DNA of 34,560 nucleotides. It comes from Planctomycetota bacterium. GTDB lineage: Bacteria > Planctomycetota > UBA1135 > UBA2386. Under the pieces are notes generated by a model. It saw only the letters and a list, made by a program, of their open reading frames with translations. It was not told the DNA's origin and did no database searches. Below, in pieces: positions 16,512 through 24,498 of the stretch. The DNA lies in the NCBI GenBank assembly GCA_016793265.1, contig JAEUHT010000298.1:1-34560 (forward strand). The letters run 5' to 3'. A program made the translations under genes and the position numbers. Every line of letters begins with the position of its first letter. Positions within the stretch are counted from its first letter, which is position 1.

Positions 16512-17744
16512 TCATTCGGGCTTGGCGAAGAGGTGGCCGAGCTTGTCCCGTTTGGTCTCCAAGTACTTCTGGTTGTGGGTGTTCGGGCCGATGACAAGGG
16601 GCACTTGGGCAGCGACCTCGAGGCCGTAGCCCTGCAGCCCGACGAGCTTCTTCGGGTTGTTGGTCAGGAGCCGCAGCTGGCGCACGCCGAGGTCGTGCAG
16701 GATCTGCGCCCCGGTGCCGTACTCACGTTCGTCGGCGCGGAAACCGAGGTGCACGTTGGCCTCGACGGTGTCCATGCCGCCGTCCTGCAGCTCATAGGCG
16801 CGCAGCTTGTTGGCGAGGCCGATGCCACGGCCTTCCTGGCTGATGTAGAGCAGCACGCCGCGACCTTCCTGCTGGATCTGGCGCAGGGCGGCCTGCAGCT
16901 GCGGGCCGCAGTCGCAGCGCAGCGAACCGAAGGCATCGCCGGTCAGGCACTGCGAGTGCACGCGCACCAGCACCGGGTCGGCGATCGGCGGGAAGCGGCC
17001 GCCCTCGCCGACGCGCTCGATGCCGACCGTCAGGGCCATGTGGGTGCGGCCGTCGACGGTGCTGCGGTAGGTGTGGCAGTCGAACATGCCGTGCGCCGTC
17101 GGCATCTGCGCCACGGCGACGCGCTCGATCAGGCGTTCGCGGCGGCGGCGGTACTCGACCAGGTCGGCGATGCACCCGATCTTGATGCCGCGCTTCTCGG
17201 CCCAGACCTGCAGCTCGGGCAGGCGCGCCATCTCACCGTCCTCGCGCTGGATCTCGCAGATGACGCCCGCGGGGCGCAGGCCGGCGAGCCGGCAGAGATC
17301 GACGATGGCCTCGGTGTGGCCGGAGCGCACCAGCACGCCGCCGTCGCGCGCGCGCAGTGGGAAGACGTGCCCCGGACGGGTCAGATCCCCCGGCTTGGCG
17401 GCAGGGTTGACCGCTGCCAGCACGGTCTTGGCCCGGTCGGAGGCCGAGATGCCGGTGGTGACGCCGGTAGCGGCGCCGACCGACACGGTGAAGGCGGTGC
17501 CGTGGCGGGTCGTATTGTCGGTGACCATCTGCGGCAGGTTCAGCTGGTCGCAGATGGACGCCTCCAGCGCCATGCAGATCAGGCCGCAGGCGTGCCGCGA
17601 CATCAGGTTGATCAGCTCGGGCGTGGCGAACTCGGCGGCGAAGCAGAGGTCGCCTTCGTTCTCGCGGCCGGGGTCATCGACCAGCACGACTGGGCGGCCG
17701 GCCTTCAGGTCTTCCAACAACTCGGGAATCGAAGCGATCGTCAT
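16512..17744 (-). CDS. ribBA: Bifunctional RibBA (DHBP synthase / GTP cyclohydrolase II)
   Basis: The product is 410 residues, both enzymes of riboflavin entry in one chain. The DHBP synthase half (1 to about 200) has DDPGRENEGDLCFAAEF, SRHACGLICMAL and GHVFPLRARDGGVLVRSGHT, with the acidic and histidine residues used on ribulose 5-phosphate. The GTP cyclohydrolase II half (about 205-405) has the zinc ligands C266, C277 and C279 (SQC then RCDCG) and the GTP-binding RGVLLYISQEGRGIGL. Its products feed ribulose-derived and pyrimidine precursors into riboflavin synthesis. No other rib gene is in the window. The ATG at 17744 has no strong ribosome site; the upstream frame is open but not protein-like. 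Confidence 0.95.
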   Translation of the reverse strand: MTIASIPELLEDLKAGRPVVLVDDPGRENEGDLCFAAEFATPELINLMSRHACGLICMALEASICDQLNLPQMVTDNTTRHGTAFTVSVGAATGVTTGISASDRAKTVLAAVNPAAKPGDLTRPGHVFPLRARDGGVLVRSGHTEAIVDLCRLAGLRPAGVICEIQREDGEMARLPELQVWAEKRGIKIGCIADLVEYRRRRERLIERVAVAQMPTAHGMFDCHTYRSTVDGRTHMALTVGIERVGEGGRFPPIADPVLVRVHSQCLTGDAFGSLRCDCGPQLQAALRQIQQEGRGVLLYISQEGRGIGLANKLRAYELQDGGMDTVEANVHLGFRADEREYGTGAQILHDLGVRQLRLLTNNPKKLVGLQGYGLEVAAQVPLVIGPNTHNQKYLETKRDKLGHLFAKPE

Positions 17745-18074
17745 CGGGAACAGGCCGCGAACAGGCGGCGGGGCCGGGCAGTGTAGCGACCGACCTGCCC
17801 ACCACCGCACCTGCTCTGTGGAACGTGTGGCCACCGCGGCCATGCCCACCGGGACTGACGCAGAAGCCGACGATCGGGCGCGGCGAGTGCCGCAGAGTGC
17901 AGCAGTCGGCGCCCAGCGCCGACGCTGACCCCGGCCCCGAATCCCCACTGGCATGGGAGACGTAAGTGACTGTGGAGCCTGTAGTTGTTTTTTTCTTCAG
18001 CCCCTCGGGAACGACCGCCGAAGCCCAGTGCGCGCAAGGGACGGTCGGACGCAACCGGGGAAGAGACAACGGGG
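17745..18074. other. Structured intergenic region between divergent ribBA and protease genes
   Basis: These 330 bases separate two divergently transcribed genes and so should hold both promoters. Three inverted repeats are visible: GCGGC/GCCGC (17880-17884 with 17889-17893), a perfect 8-bp repeat with a CCA loop (17905-17912 with 17916-17923), and TGGCC/GGCCA around 17830-17845. A run of T (17988-17994) follows. I looked for an FMN riboswitch ahead of ribBA and did not find its conserved boxes. No gene is supported here. What the repeats do (leader structure or protein sites) cannot be told from one sequence. Confidence 0.5.
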
Positions 18075-19253
18075 ATGAAACGCACGCTCGTGGAAGTGTT
18101 CTGTGGCTTGGCTGCGCTGGTGCTGATGGTCTCGTTCCATCACCAGATCGCGCGGCTCGAGACGCGGCAACAGGACGTCGGCGCGCTGGAGAAGAAGCTC
18201 GACGCGGCGGTCGCCAAGGTCGGCGACACGCACGAGTTCGACCAGATGCGCCAGCAGATCCTGGCCGAGACCGAGTCGCGCATCCGGGCGTTGGAGAAGG
18301 ACCTGCACCAGGCGGCGGCGGGCTCCGAACAGGCCGGTCGCATCGCCGACGACCTGCAGCGCGCCAAGCAGGACGTGGCCCTGTTCCGCAGCCAACTCTC
18401 GAACGACTTCGACCGCACCAAAGCGCTCGTCGACGCCTACATCAACGAGGTACGCAAGAAGGAGCAGGACGCGGCGACCAAGCTCGGGGAGACCCAGGTG
18501 GCCATCGCGCTGCTGGCCAACCAGCTCTACCGCGACCCGAAGGAGCTGACCCGGACCATGCTGTCGCCGACCGTGCAGCTCAACGGCGAGGACACCGTCG
18601 GCTCCGGCACGGTGGTGTTCTCCGGCCCCAACCCGAAGAACGGCGACAAGGTCGAGACCTACGTGCTGACCTCGAACCACGTCGTGCGCAACATCCTCGC
18701 CGACACGCCGAAGGCGCAGCGCGAGGGCTTCGACGTCACCATCTACCTGCCGGACGGCAAGCTCGTCGTGAAGGGTCGTGCGGTCGCCAGCGAGCCGAAG
18801 ATCGACGCCGCGCTGATCAAGCTGGAGACCGATCGGGTGCTGCCCAACGTCGCCAACGTGCTGCCGCGCGACGAGACCGGCCAGATCAAGGTCTGGGACC
18901 CGGTCTGCGCGGTCGGCTGCCCGCTCGGCAACGACCCGGTGCCCAGCCAGGGTGAGATCAGCTCGCTGCACAACGAGCTCAACGGCAGCAACTACTGGAT
19001 GATCAATGCGCCGACCTACTTCGGCAACAGCGGCGGCGGCATCTACCGCGCCAATACGCGGCAGCTGATCGGCGTGTTCTCGAAGATCTACACGCACGGC
19101 AAGGGCACGCCGGTGGTGGTGCCGCACATGGGCCTGTGCACGCCGATGACGCTCGTCTACGACTGGCTCGACCGCGAGAAGCTGGCGCACCTGCTGCAGA
19201 GCCGGCCGGTCGAGATCGCCGACCTCAGCCAGCTCGCGACGCCGATGAAGTGA
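18075..19253 (+). CDS. Membrane-anchored coiled-coil trypsin-like serine protease
   Basis: The product is 392 residues. An N-terminal membrane anchor (about 5-21) is followed by a coiled coil (about 24-115) and a trypsin-fold domain (about 165-375). The catalytic triad is visible: H202 in TSNHVV, D244 in KIDAALIKL and S319 in FGNSGGGIY, the DegP-like arrangement. Unlike DegP/HtrA there is no PDZ domain; the coiled coil may do oligomerisation instead. It is likely exported and acts on envelope proteins. The ATG at 18075 is preferred to an upstream one at 17985 because the hydrophobic anchor begins there. Context: divergent from ribBA, convergent with a TPR gene 24 bases on. Confidence 0.85.
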   Translation: MKRTLVEVFCGLAALVLMVSFHHQIARLETRQQDVGALEKKLDAAVAKVGDTHEFDQMRQQILAETESRIRALEKDLHQAAAGSEQAGRIADDLQRAKQDVALFRSQLSNDFDRTKALVDAYINEVRKKEQDAATKLGETQVAIALLANQLYRDPKELTRTMLSPTVQLNGEDTVGSGTVVFSGPNPKNGDKVETYVLTSNHVVRNILADTPKAQREGFDVTIYLPDGKLVVKGRAVASEPKIDAALIKLETDRVLPNVANVLPRDETGQIKVWDPVCAVGCPLGNDPVPSQGEISSLHNELNGSNYWMINAPTYFGNSGGGIYRANTRQLIGVFSKIYTHGKGTPVVVPHMGLCTPMTLVYDWLDREKLAHLLQSRPVEIADLSQLATPMK

Positions 19254-19277
19254 CGCCGGGCGCCATGGCGCGCCTCG

Positions 19278-21146
19278 TCACGGGCGCGGCAGCCGCCGGC
19301 GCAGCTTGCGCAGCTCGGGGCCGTCGATGCCGTCGGCCAGCGCCGCCTCGACCAGGTTGCGGGCCTCGACGCCGCGGCCCAGGTGCTGCAGGTAGCGGGC
19401 GCGGGCGCCGTGGAAGCGCGGCTCGTCCGGACGGCCATCCATCGCCTGCTCGACGAGCTCGAGCGCGCGCTTGGGATTGCGGCGGCGATCGAACAGCTCC
19501 GCCATCTCGAACTGCACGTCGGGCTGGCCCGGCGACACCTCGAGCGCGGCCGCCAGCAGGTCGAGCGCTTCGTCGGCGGCACCGAGCCGGCGCTTGGCGA
19601 TCGCCGAGTAGTAGAGCGCCGGCCAGAACTCGGGCTGCAGGTGCAGCCAGAGCTGGAACTCCGCCAACGCCGGCCGCGGGTTGCGGGCCCGCGTGGCGCG
19701 GTCGGCGGCGCGGGCGAAGCGCGCTTCGAAGTCGGCGACATCGAGCTGCAGCAGGGCGCGCACGGCGCGGTCGCGCACGTCGAATTCGCCGACGTCACGC
19801 AGCCCCTGCACGAGCTCGACCCGCGCCTCGCGGCGCAGGCCGCTGGCCAACAGGCACAACCCGAGCCAGACGCGGTCGCCTTCGCGCAGCAGCGTAGAGA
19901 GGCCGCCGAGCGCCACAGCGATGGCGTTCGGCGCTTCACGGCGCACGAGCTGCGCCTGCAGACACTCGAGCAGTACACCCGCCCCGCGGCCGAGGTCGTC
20001 CCATTCTCCGGCGCGCAGCGTACGTTCGCGCAACCGCCGGAGCCCGTGCTCGGTGAGCTGCCAGGCATCGCCGTCGCGACCTTCGGCGAAGGCGAGCTGG
20101 GCCAGGTGGGAGAAGAAGTCGGGGTGGCCGTCGAGGTCGCGCCCCTTCTGCCACAGCTCGCGCGCAGCGTTGGCGTCGCCGCGCCGCGCCATCAGCAGGC
20201 CGAGGTGCTCCAGACCGCGCGCCGGCGGCGGATCCAGTTGCGTCGCGTGTTCGAGCCAGGCGAAGGCGCGCTCGTCGTCGCCCATCTCCGACAGCTGTTC
20301 GGCGACCGCGACACAAGCCTCGCCGTCGACCGGCGCCGTCGAGTAGCAGCGGTCGAGGAAACGCCGCACCGCTTCCTGGTCGAGCTGCTGGCCGTAGAAC
20401 GCCGTCGCCGTGGTCGCATTGGCGACGCGCAGGGCGAGGCCGAAGCCCGGATCGAGCTGCAGCGCGTCGGCGAACGGCCGCATCAGGGTCTCACGGTCGT
20501 CGGGCAGGGCGATCTCGAGATCGCCGCTCAACAGCATGGCATTGTCGAGCCCCTGCAAGAACAGCCGGAACGCCTCGCCGTTGCGCGTCAGCAGCCCGGG
20601 CGGCGGTTCGTGGTACGGCAGGTCGAGCGCGCGCGCCAACAGCCGGGTCAGCCGCAGCAGCGTCGGCACCGGATCAGAGAGCTGCAGCACGGCGCCGATC
20701 TTCTCGGTCACGTAGGCGTCGACCTGCTCGTCGCGGAAGACGTGGAACTCGACACGCACGCCCGCCTCGGCCGGCGCCAGGAACCCGGCGACGACGGCGC
20801 GCACGTCGACCTCCGACGGCAGCAGGTCGAACGCTTCGTCGTGTTCGAGCGGCGTGTCGAGCGTGACCCAGGTCACCGGCCCCGACTCGGCGGTGGTCTG
20901 CAGTTCGAGCATCGCAGTCGGTCCGATCTGCCCCTGGTTGAGCACCTGGTGCACGAAGTCGGGCAGCCGGCGGGCCAAGAGGCCGCGGTCGGTGCCGTGC
21001 CAGGGCGCCCCGTCGGCCGGCTCATCGGCCGACGCAGCGCCAGTCGCCGAACCACCAGGAGCCGCCTCGCCCGGCGTCACCGCCAGCGGCAGGAACATCA
21101 CCTGGGGCTCGTCGAGTTCGTCAGGTCGGATGCGGCGTGCGGGCAT
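19278..21146 (-). CDS. TPR-repeat protein
   Basis: The product is 622 residues without a signal peptide or membrane helix, so it is probably cytoplasmic. The N-terminal 250 residues are a mixed alpha/beta region I cannot assign. From about 240 to 620 it is helical, with TPR pairs most regular near the C-terminus (EFWPALYYSAIAKRRLGAAD, QPDVQFEMAELFDRRRNPKR, EPRFHGARARYLQHLGRGVE). TPR arrays bind other proteins, but the partner is unknown. The start lies seven bases after the HIT gene stop, so the two are likely cotranscribed. No strong ribosome site is seen. Confidence 0.8.
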   Translation of the reverse strand: MPARRIRPDELDEPQVMFLPLAVTPGEAAPGGSATGAASADEPADGAPWHGTDRGLLARRLPDFVHQVLNQGQIGPTAMLELQTTAESGPVTWVTLDTPLEHDEAFDLLPSEVDVRAVVAGFLAPAEAGVRVEFHVFRDEQVDAYVTEKIGAVLQLSDPVPTLLRLTRLLARALDLPYHEPPPGLLTRNGEAFRLFLQGLDNAMLLSGDLEIALPDDRETLMRPFADALQLDPGFGLALRVANATTATAFYGQQLDQEAVRRFLDRCYSTAPVDGEACVAVAEQLSEMGDDERAFAWLEHATQLDPPPARGLEHLGLLMARRGDANAARELWQKGRDLDGHPDFFSHLAQLAFAEGRDGDAWQLTEHGLRRLRERTLRAGEWDDLGRGAGVLLECLQAQLVRREAPNAIAVALGGLSTLLREGDRVWLGLCLLASGLRREARVELVQGLRDVGEFDVRDRAVRALLQLDVADFEARFARAADRATRARNPRPALAEFQLWLHLQPEFWPALYYSAIAKRRLGAADEALDLLAAALEVSPGQPDVQFEMAELFDRRRNPKRALELVEQAMDGRPDEPRFHGARARYLQHLGRGVEARNLVEAALADGIDGPELRKLRRRLPRP

Positions 21147-21153
21147 CGTTCGA

Positions 21154-21507
21154 TCAGCCGGGTGGCCAGGCCAGCGGACGGCCGGCGAGCACGTGCACGT
21201 GCAGGTGGAAGACGCTCTGACCCGCGCCAGCGCCGTTGTTGACGACGACGCGCGAGCCCTGGTCGTCGACGCCGAGCTGCTTCGCCACCGCGGCCGCGGT
21301 CAACAGCAGATGGCCGAGCAGGGTCGCATGCTGCGGACCGGCATCATCGAGTCGGGCGATCGGCGCCTTGGGCACCACCAGGAAGTGGGTCGGTGCCTGT
21401 GGCGACACGTCGCGGAAGGCGAGGCAGTGTTCGTCTTCGTGCAGCACCTGCGCCGGGATCTCGCGGCGCAGGATGCGGGCGAACACGTTGGCGGGGTCGT
21501 ATTGCAA
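21154..21507 (-). CDS. HIT-family nucleotide hydrolase (HinT-like)
   Basis: The product is 117 residues, the usual HIT length. It carries NVFARILRREIPAQ at the start, the HFLVVPKAPIARL strand, and the catalytic HIT motif HLHVHVL with H101, H103 and H105 near the C-terminus. HinT proteins hydrolyse nucleoside phosphoramidates or aminoacyl-AMP. There is no ATG or GTG in frame before the domain: the TTG at 21507 begins directly at the domain and is my choice, while another TTG at 21573 would add 22 residues of unlike sequence. Neither has a clear ribosome site, so the start is uncertain. Confidence 0.85.
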   Translation of the reverse strand: MQYDPANVFARILRREIPAQVLHEDEHCLAFRDVSPQAPTHFLVVPKAPIARLDDAGPQHATLLGHLLLTAAAVAKQLGVDDQGSRVVVNNGAGAGQSVFHLHVHVLAGRPLAWPPG

Positions 21508-21648
21508 CGGGGAGGGGTCGCCCGGGGACCGGGGGAACGGCCGCGAGAGTAGACCGCTGGCGGCCCGGCTCAAGCCCTTCCTGGGCCTTCACGGCCAGTT
21601 CCCGCCATCCTCTCGAACCGCCGCGGCGAAACGCTACCTTGCGCCGCC

Positions 21649-22281
21649 ATGGCACTGCGCATCCGGCCCTTCACCGTCGCGATCGCCGGCGGGTCCGGCA
21701 GCGGCAAGACCTCCCTGACCCGGGCCCTGGCCAGAGCCCTCGGGGAGCAGCAATGCGCGGTGCTCGATCACGACTCCTACTACCGGGACCTCTCGCACCT
21801 GCCGTTCTCCGCCCGCGCGGCGACCAATTTCGACCACCCGGAGAGCCTGGAGAACGGGCTGCTCGCCGACCATCTGGAGGAGCTGCGGGAAGGTCGCGCC
21901 GTCACCCGGCCGGACTACGACTTCAAGACCCACACCCGGCTGCCGAGCAGCCACCGCATCGAGCCGCGGCCGATCATCCTCTGTGAGGGCATCCTGCTGC
22001 TGGCGGTGCCCGAGCTGCTGCGGGCCTTCGACCTGCGCGTCTTCGTCGACACGCCGGCCGATGTGCGCGCCCTGCGCCGCGTGTTGCGCGACATCGTCGA
22101 ACGCGGGCGCACCGTGCAGTCGGTGGTGCAGCAGTACCTCGACAGCGTGCGGCCGATGCACGAGCAGTTCGTCGAGCCGGCGCGCGCCACCGCCGACCTC
22201 GTGCTCGGCTGGCAGCACACGCCCGAGCAGTGGGCGGCGACGGTGATGGCGACCATGCGCGGGCGCATGGCGCTCGGCTGA
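21649..22281 (+). CDS. udk: Uridine kinase
   Basis: The product is 210 residues. The P-loop is GGSGSGKT (14-21), the substrate region contains HDSYYRDLSHLPF and NFDHPESLENGLL, and VTRPDYDFKTHTR holds the conserved motif of nucleoside-binding kinases. ILCEGILLLAVPELLRAFDLRVFVDTP is the Walker B-like and lid region. The enzyme phosphorylates uridine or cytidine in pyrimidine salvage. It is divergent from the HIT gene, with about 141 bases between. The ATG at 21649 lacks an obvious ribosome site. Confidence 0.93.
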   Translation: MALRIRPFTVAIAGGSGSGKTSLTRALARALGEQQCAVLDHDSYYRDLSHLPFSARAATNFDHPESLENGLLADHLEELREGRAVTRPDYDFKTHTRLPSSHRIEPRPIILCEGILLLAVPELLRAFDLRVFVDTPADVRALRRVLRDIVERGRTVQSVVQQYLDSVRPMHEQFVEPARATADLVLGWQHTPEQWAATVMATMRGRMALG

Positions 22282-22338
22282 GGTCTGCGGTCACCGCCAG
22301 CTCGCTGGGGACTTCGTTCCGATCGGTGCATCAGGGGG

Positions 22339-22369
22339 TTGACTCTCTCTCTCTCTCTCTCTCTACGTT
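22339..22369 (+). promoter_or_regulatory. Promoter-like element with a CT-repeat spacer
   Basis: TTGACT (22339-22344) matches the -35 consensus in five of six positions. TACGTT (22364-22369) fits a loose -10 box (T, A and final T kept). The gap between them is 19 bases, filled by the CT tract. Bacterial promoters work best with about 17, so losing one CT unit (two bases) would give the ideal spacing. The element lies about 80 bases before the ATG at 22450. It is a prediction; no transcript is known. Confidence 0.5.
22343..22364 (+). repeat. (CT)11 dinucleotide microsatellite
   Basis: Eleven exact CT units occur in a row, an unusually long simple repeat for a GC-rich chromosome. Such tracts change length by slipped-strand mispairing. 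It lies upstream of, and not inside, the gene at 22450, although a TTG-started reading frame (from 22339) runs through it. Confidence 0.95.
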
Positions 22370-22449
22370 GGTGCACAGCCAAGAAGTCGGGGGGCGTGTT
22401 CCACCTGCTTCTTGCCGGAAGAACATCGCCGGGACCAGAGGAAGGGAAC

Positions 22450-22914
22450 ATGGCAATCGTGAAGACAATCTCATGCATGGTGGCAATCCTCGTTGGATCG
22501 ACGGCACCCGACCATCACCCTGCTGGGGAAGAGAAGGGGAGGACTGCGATTGACAAGGCCTACGCGGCCATGCTGCGACCACTCGACTCGGGCTGCACCC
22601 CGACCCTGCGGAAATGGTACGACGGATCCATCTCGTGGGGTGGTTGCCCCAACGCGCAGTGCACCGACTTCGGCTGCGTTGCCGACGGCAGCGACAGCGA
22701 TGAGATGTTGAGCTGCCACTGCCAGGACGGCGGACCAGGTGTCAAGTGCAAGGGCGTGGTCATCTTCTCCGAGTGGGGGTTGGTCGTCGATTGGGACTGC
22801 CCCAGGGCCTCGGCCCCAAATGGCTGCCCCGCCATTCTCAGTTGCGTGAAGCAGGAGGATCCCGAGGCCCCCGAGTCGAACTACGTGGCGTTCGCCACCT
22901 GCAGCTGCGAATGA
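22450..22914 (+). CDS. Cysteine-rich probable secreted protein
   Basis: The product is 154 residues. The N-terminus (MAIVKTISCMVAILVGSTAP) looks like a weak signal sequence. The rest carries twelve cysteines (49, 66, 71, 76, 89, 91, 100, 117, 126, 132, 151 and 153), enough for six disulfides, with C-x-C pairs CHC and CSC. I do not recognise the family. The ATG at 22450 is chosen because AGAGGAAGG (22437-22445) is a good ribosome site before it. Its stop overlaps the next start as ATGA, so it forms a two-gene operon with the surface protein downstream. Codon use is less GC-biased at third positions than in neighbours, which suggests transfer or recent acquisition. Confidence 0.6.
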   Translation: MAIVKTISCMVAILVGSTAPDHHPAGEEKGRTAIDKAYAAMLRPLDSGCTPTLRKWYDGSISWGGCPNAQCTDFGCVADGSDSDEMLSCHCQDGGPGVKCKGVVIFSEWGLVVDWDCPRASAPNGCPAILSCVKQEDPEAPESNYVAFATCSCE

Positions 22915-24485
22915 AGCGCTCGCTTCTCTGGCCCCTCCTGTTGGCGATCTGCGTCCTGCTGGCCTTCGGCATCTGGCGTCAGGCCTCGGGCCCCAGCAAG
23001 GAGGTCGATAGCGCTGCGGTGGCGCCCACTCGGCCGACCTCGAAGGTCGCGGCAACAACCGAAGCCACCCTGGAGCGGGTGCCGGTCGTGAATTCGATCG
23101 TCATCGTCGACCAGGAGACAAGGCAGCCGCTGCCCACTGCCTCCGCCACGTGGCTGGAGCCCACAGCAGACCAGCACACACTCTCGGACGCCCCCTTCGC
23201 CACCGCCGACGCCGATGGGCGCGTCACGCTGGATGTCCAGCAGGGGGAACAACGGCCCCTGCTCCTCCGTGCGCGCGGTCACGTCCCGAGCATCGTCGAA
23301 CCACTGCGGCAGGAGAACGCCCCGGTCGAACTGCAGAGGTCGGCGACACTGGACCTGACCGTGATCGACACCAAGGGCCAGCCGGTCGTCAACGCCATGT
23401 GCGTGGTCGCTGCCCAGCTACTCACCGACTACTCGGGTAGCCTGACCGCAGTGGGCATCGGCCATCCCCTGGTGCCCAATCCTCGCTGGCGTTCGCTCAC
23501 GGATGCACTCGGCACAGCGCACATCGACGAATTGCCACCCGGCCCCTACTACCTGGCCGTGCTGTGCGACTCGATGTTCCCGATCGACGAGACCGGGGCA
23601 AACGGCCACCTCGACCTGGCAGCCGGCACCCAGCGTCTCACGGTCACCCTCGAGGAGGGCGAGGGCGTGGTCTTCCAGTGCCCGTCGTCATCACCTGTAG
23701 CCAAGCTGGTCTGGAGCGTGAACCACACCCTGCTGGACACGGCCCCTCGGGTGACCGCCCGCCTCGGACTGGTTCGCCAGGCGTTGGTCGATCGTTTCCC
23801 AGACACCATCGTCTACGCACACAGGACGCTTCTCCGGGCAAAGGAAACCCCGATCCGCTGTTTCGTCGCGCTGGCCGACGGCACCCTGTGGAAGGGAGAC
23901 GCCTCGCTGACACCGCTCAGCCAGATCGAGGCGCCCGTGTTCCTCGAGCTCGAACAAGGACCGATGCGGCCCCTGACCGTCCAGGTGGCAGACCCGAATG
24001 GCAAGGTCTACCCCGACGTCCCCATCGTCCTGCGCAATCGCGGCGGTGGCATGTCGCTCGATGCCGTGACCGGCGAGCAGATCCTGGTGCCGCACGGGAC
24101 GTACAAGATCAACCCCAAGATGGACCTGGCCTTCTACACGGCCTTTCAGGACTTCGTCATCACCGTCGACGACAACACTCCTGACGTGGTGACCGCGAAG
24201 CTGGAGGCGCCGATGTCCCAGGTGGTCGTCCACGTCGCCTATCCATCCAAGGAGGTCTTGTCCGTGTTGTCCATCCATCTCGACGCTGAGCATGACCGCG
24301 GATCGGCGGTCGTGAACTACCGGCCGGAGCACGGCGACATCCGACGCTGGCTCCCAGGATCGACGATCACCCTGCGGGTGACCTCCGTGGGTTATGAGGA
24401 CCTGGAGATCCCCGCTACCCGACTCGACCCCGAGAAGGCGACGAACATCACCGTGACCCTGACCGAGAAGGCAAGACGACGGTGA
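22911..24485 (+). CDS. Membrane-anchored beta-sandwich surface protein
   Basis: The product is 524 residues. An N-terminal hydrophobic anchor (about 4-21) is followed by a threonine/alanine-rich linker and a beta-rich ectodomain. Several parts follow the carboxypeptidase-regulatory/Ig-like pattern, for instance VIVDQETRQPLPTASATWLE, LDLTVIDTKGQPVVNAMCVV and LTVQVADPNGKVYPDVPIVL. The large repeat protein at 26598-29633 shows the same pattern, but I saw no close match between them. No enzyme motif is apparent. It starts at an ATGA overlap with the cysteine-rich gene and is presumably expressed with it. Base composition is again milder than in flanking genes. Confidence 0.7.
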   Translation: MKRSLLWPLLLAICVLLAFGIWRQASGPSKEVDSAAVAPTRPTSKVAATTEATLERVPVVNSIVIVDQETRQPLPTASATWLEPTADQHTLSDAPFATADADGRVTLDVQQGEQRPLLLRARGHVPSIVEPLRQENAPVELQRSATLDLTVIDTKGQPVVNAMCVVAAQLLTDYSGSLTAVGIGHPLVPNPRWRSLTDALGTAHIDELPPGPYYLAVLCDSMFPIDETGANGHLDLAAGTQRLTVTLEEGEGVVFQCPSSSPVAKLVWSVNHTLLDTAPRVTARLGLVRQALVDRFPDTIVYAHRTLLRAKETPIRCFVALADGTLWKGDASLTPLSQIEAPVFLELEQGPMRPLTVQVADPNGKVYPDVPIVLRNRGGGMSLDAVTGEQILVPHGTYKINPKMDLAFYTAFQDFVITVDDNTPDVVTAKLEAPMSQVVVHVAYPSKEVLSVLSIHLDAEHDRGSAVVNYRPEHGDIRRWLPGSTITLRVTSVGYEDLEIPATRLDPEKATNITVTLTEKARRR

Positions 24486-24498
24486 TCCCTGCTGCGCA

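Noticed and set aside
17745-17960. FMN riboswitch upstream of ribBA
   Set aside because: A TTCGGGGC-like start is present on the minus strand, but the following conserved segments of the RFN element are missing.
22339-22449. Longer form of the Cys-rich protein starting at TTG and translating the CT tract
   Set aside because: The frame is open, but it would give a Leu-Ser repeat before the signal sequence. The ATG at 22450 has a good ribosome site, so the tract fits better as promoter spacer.
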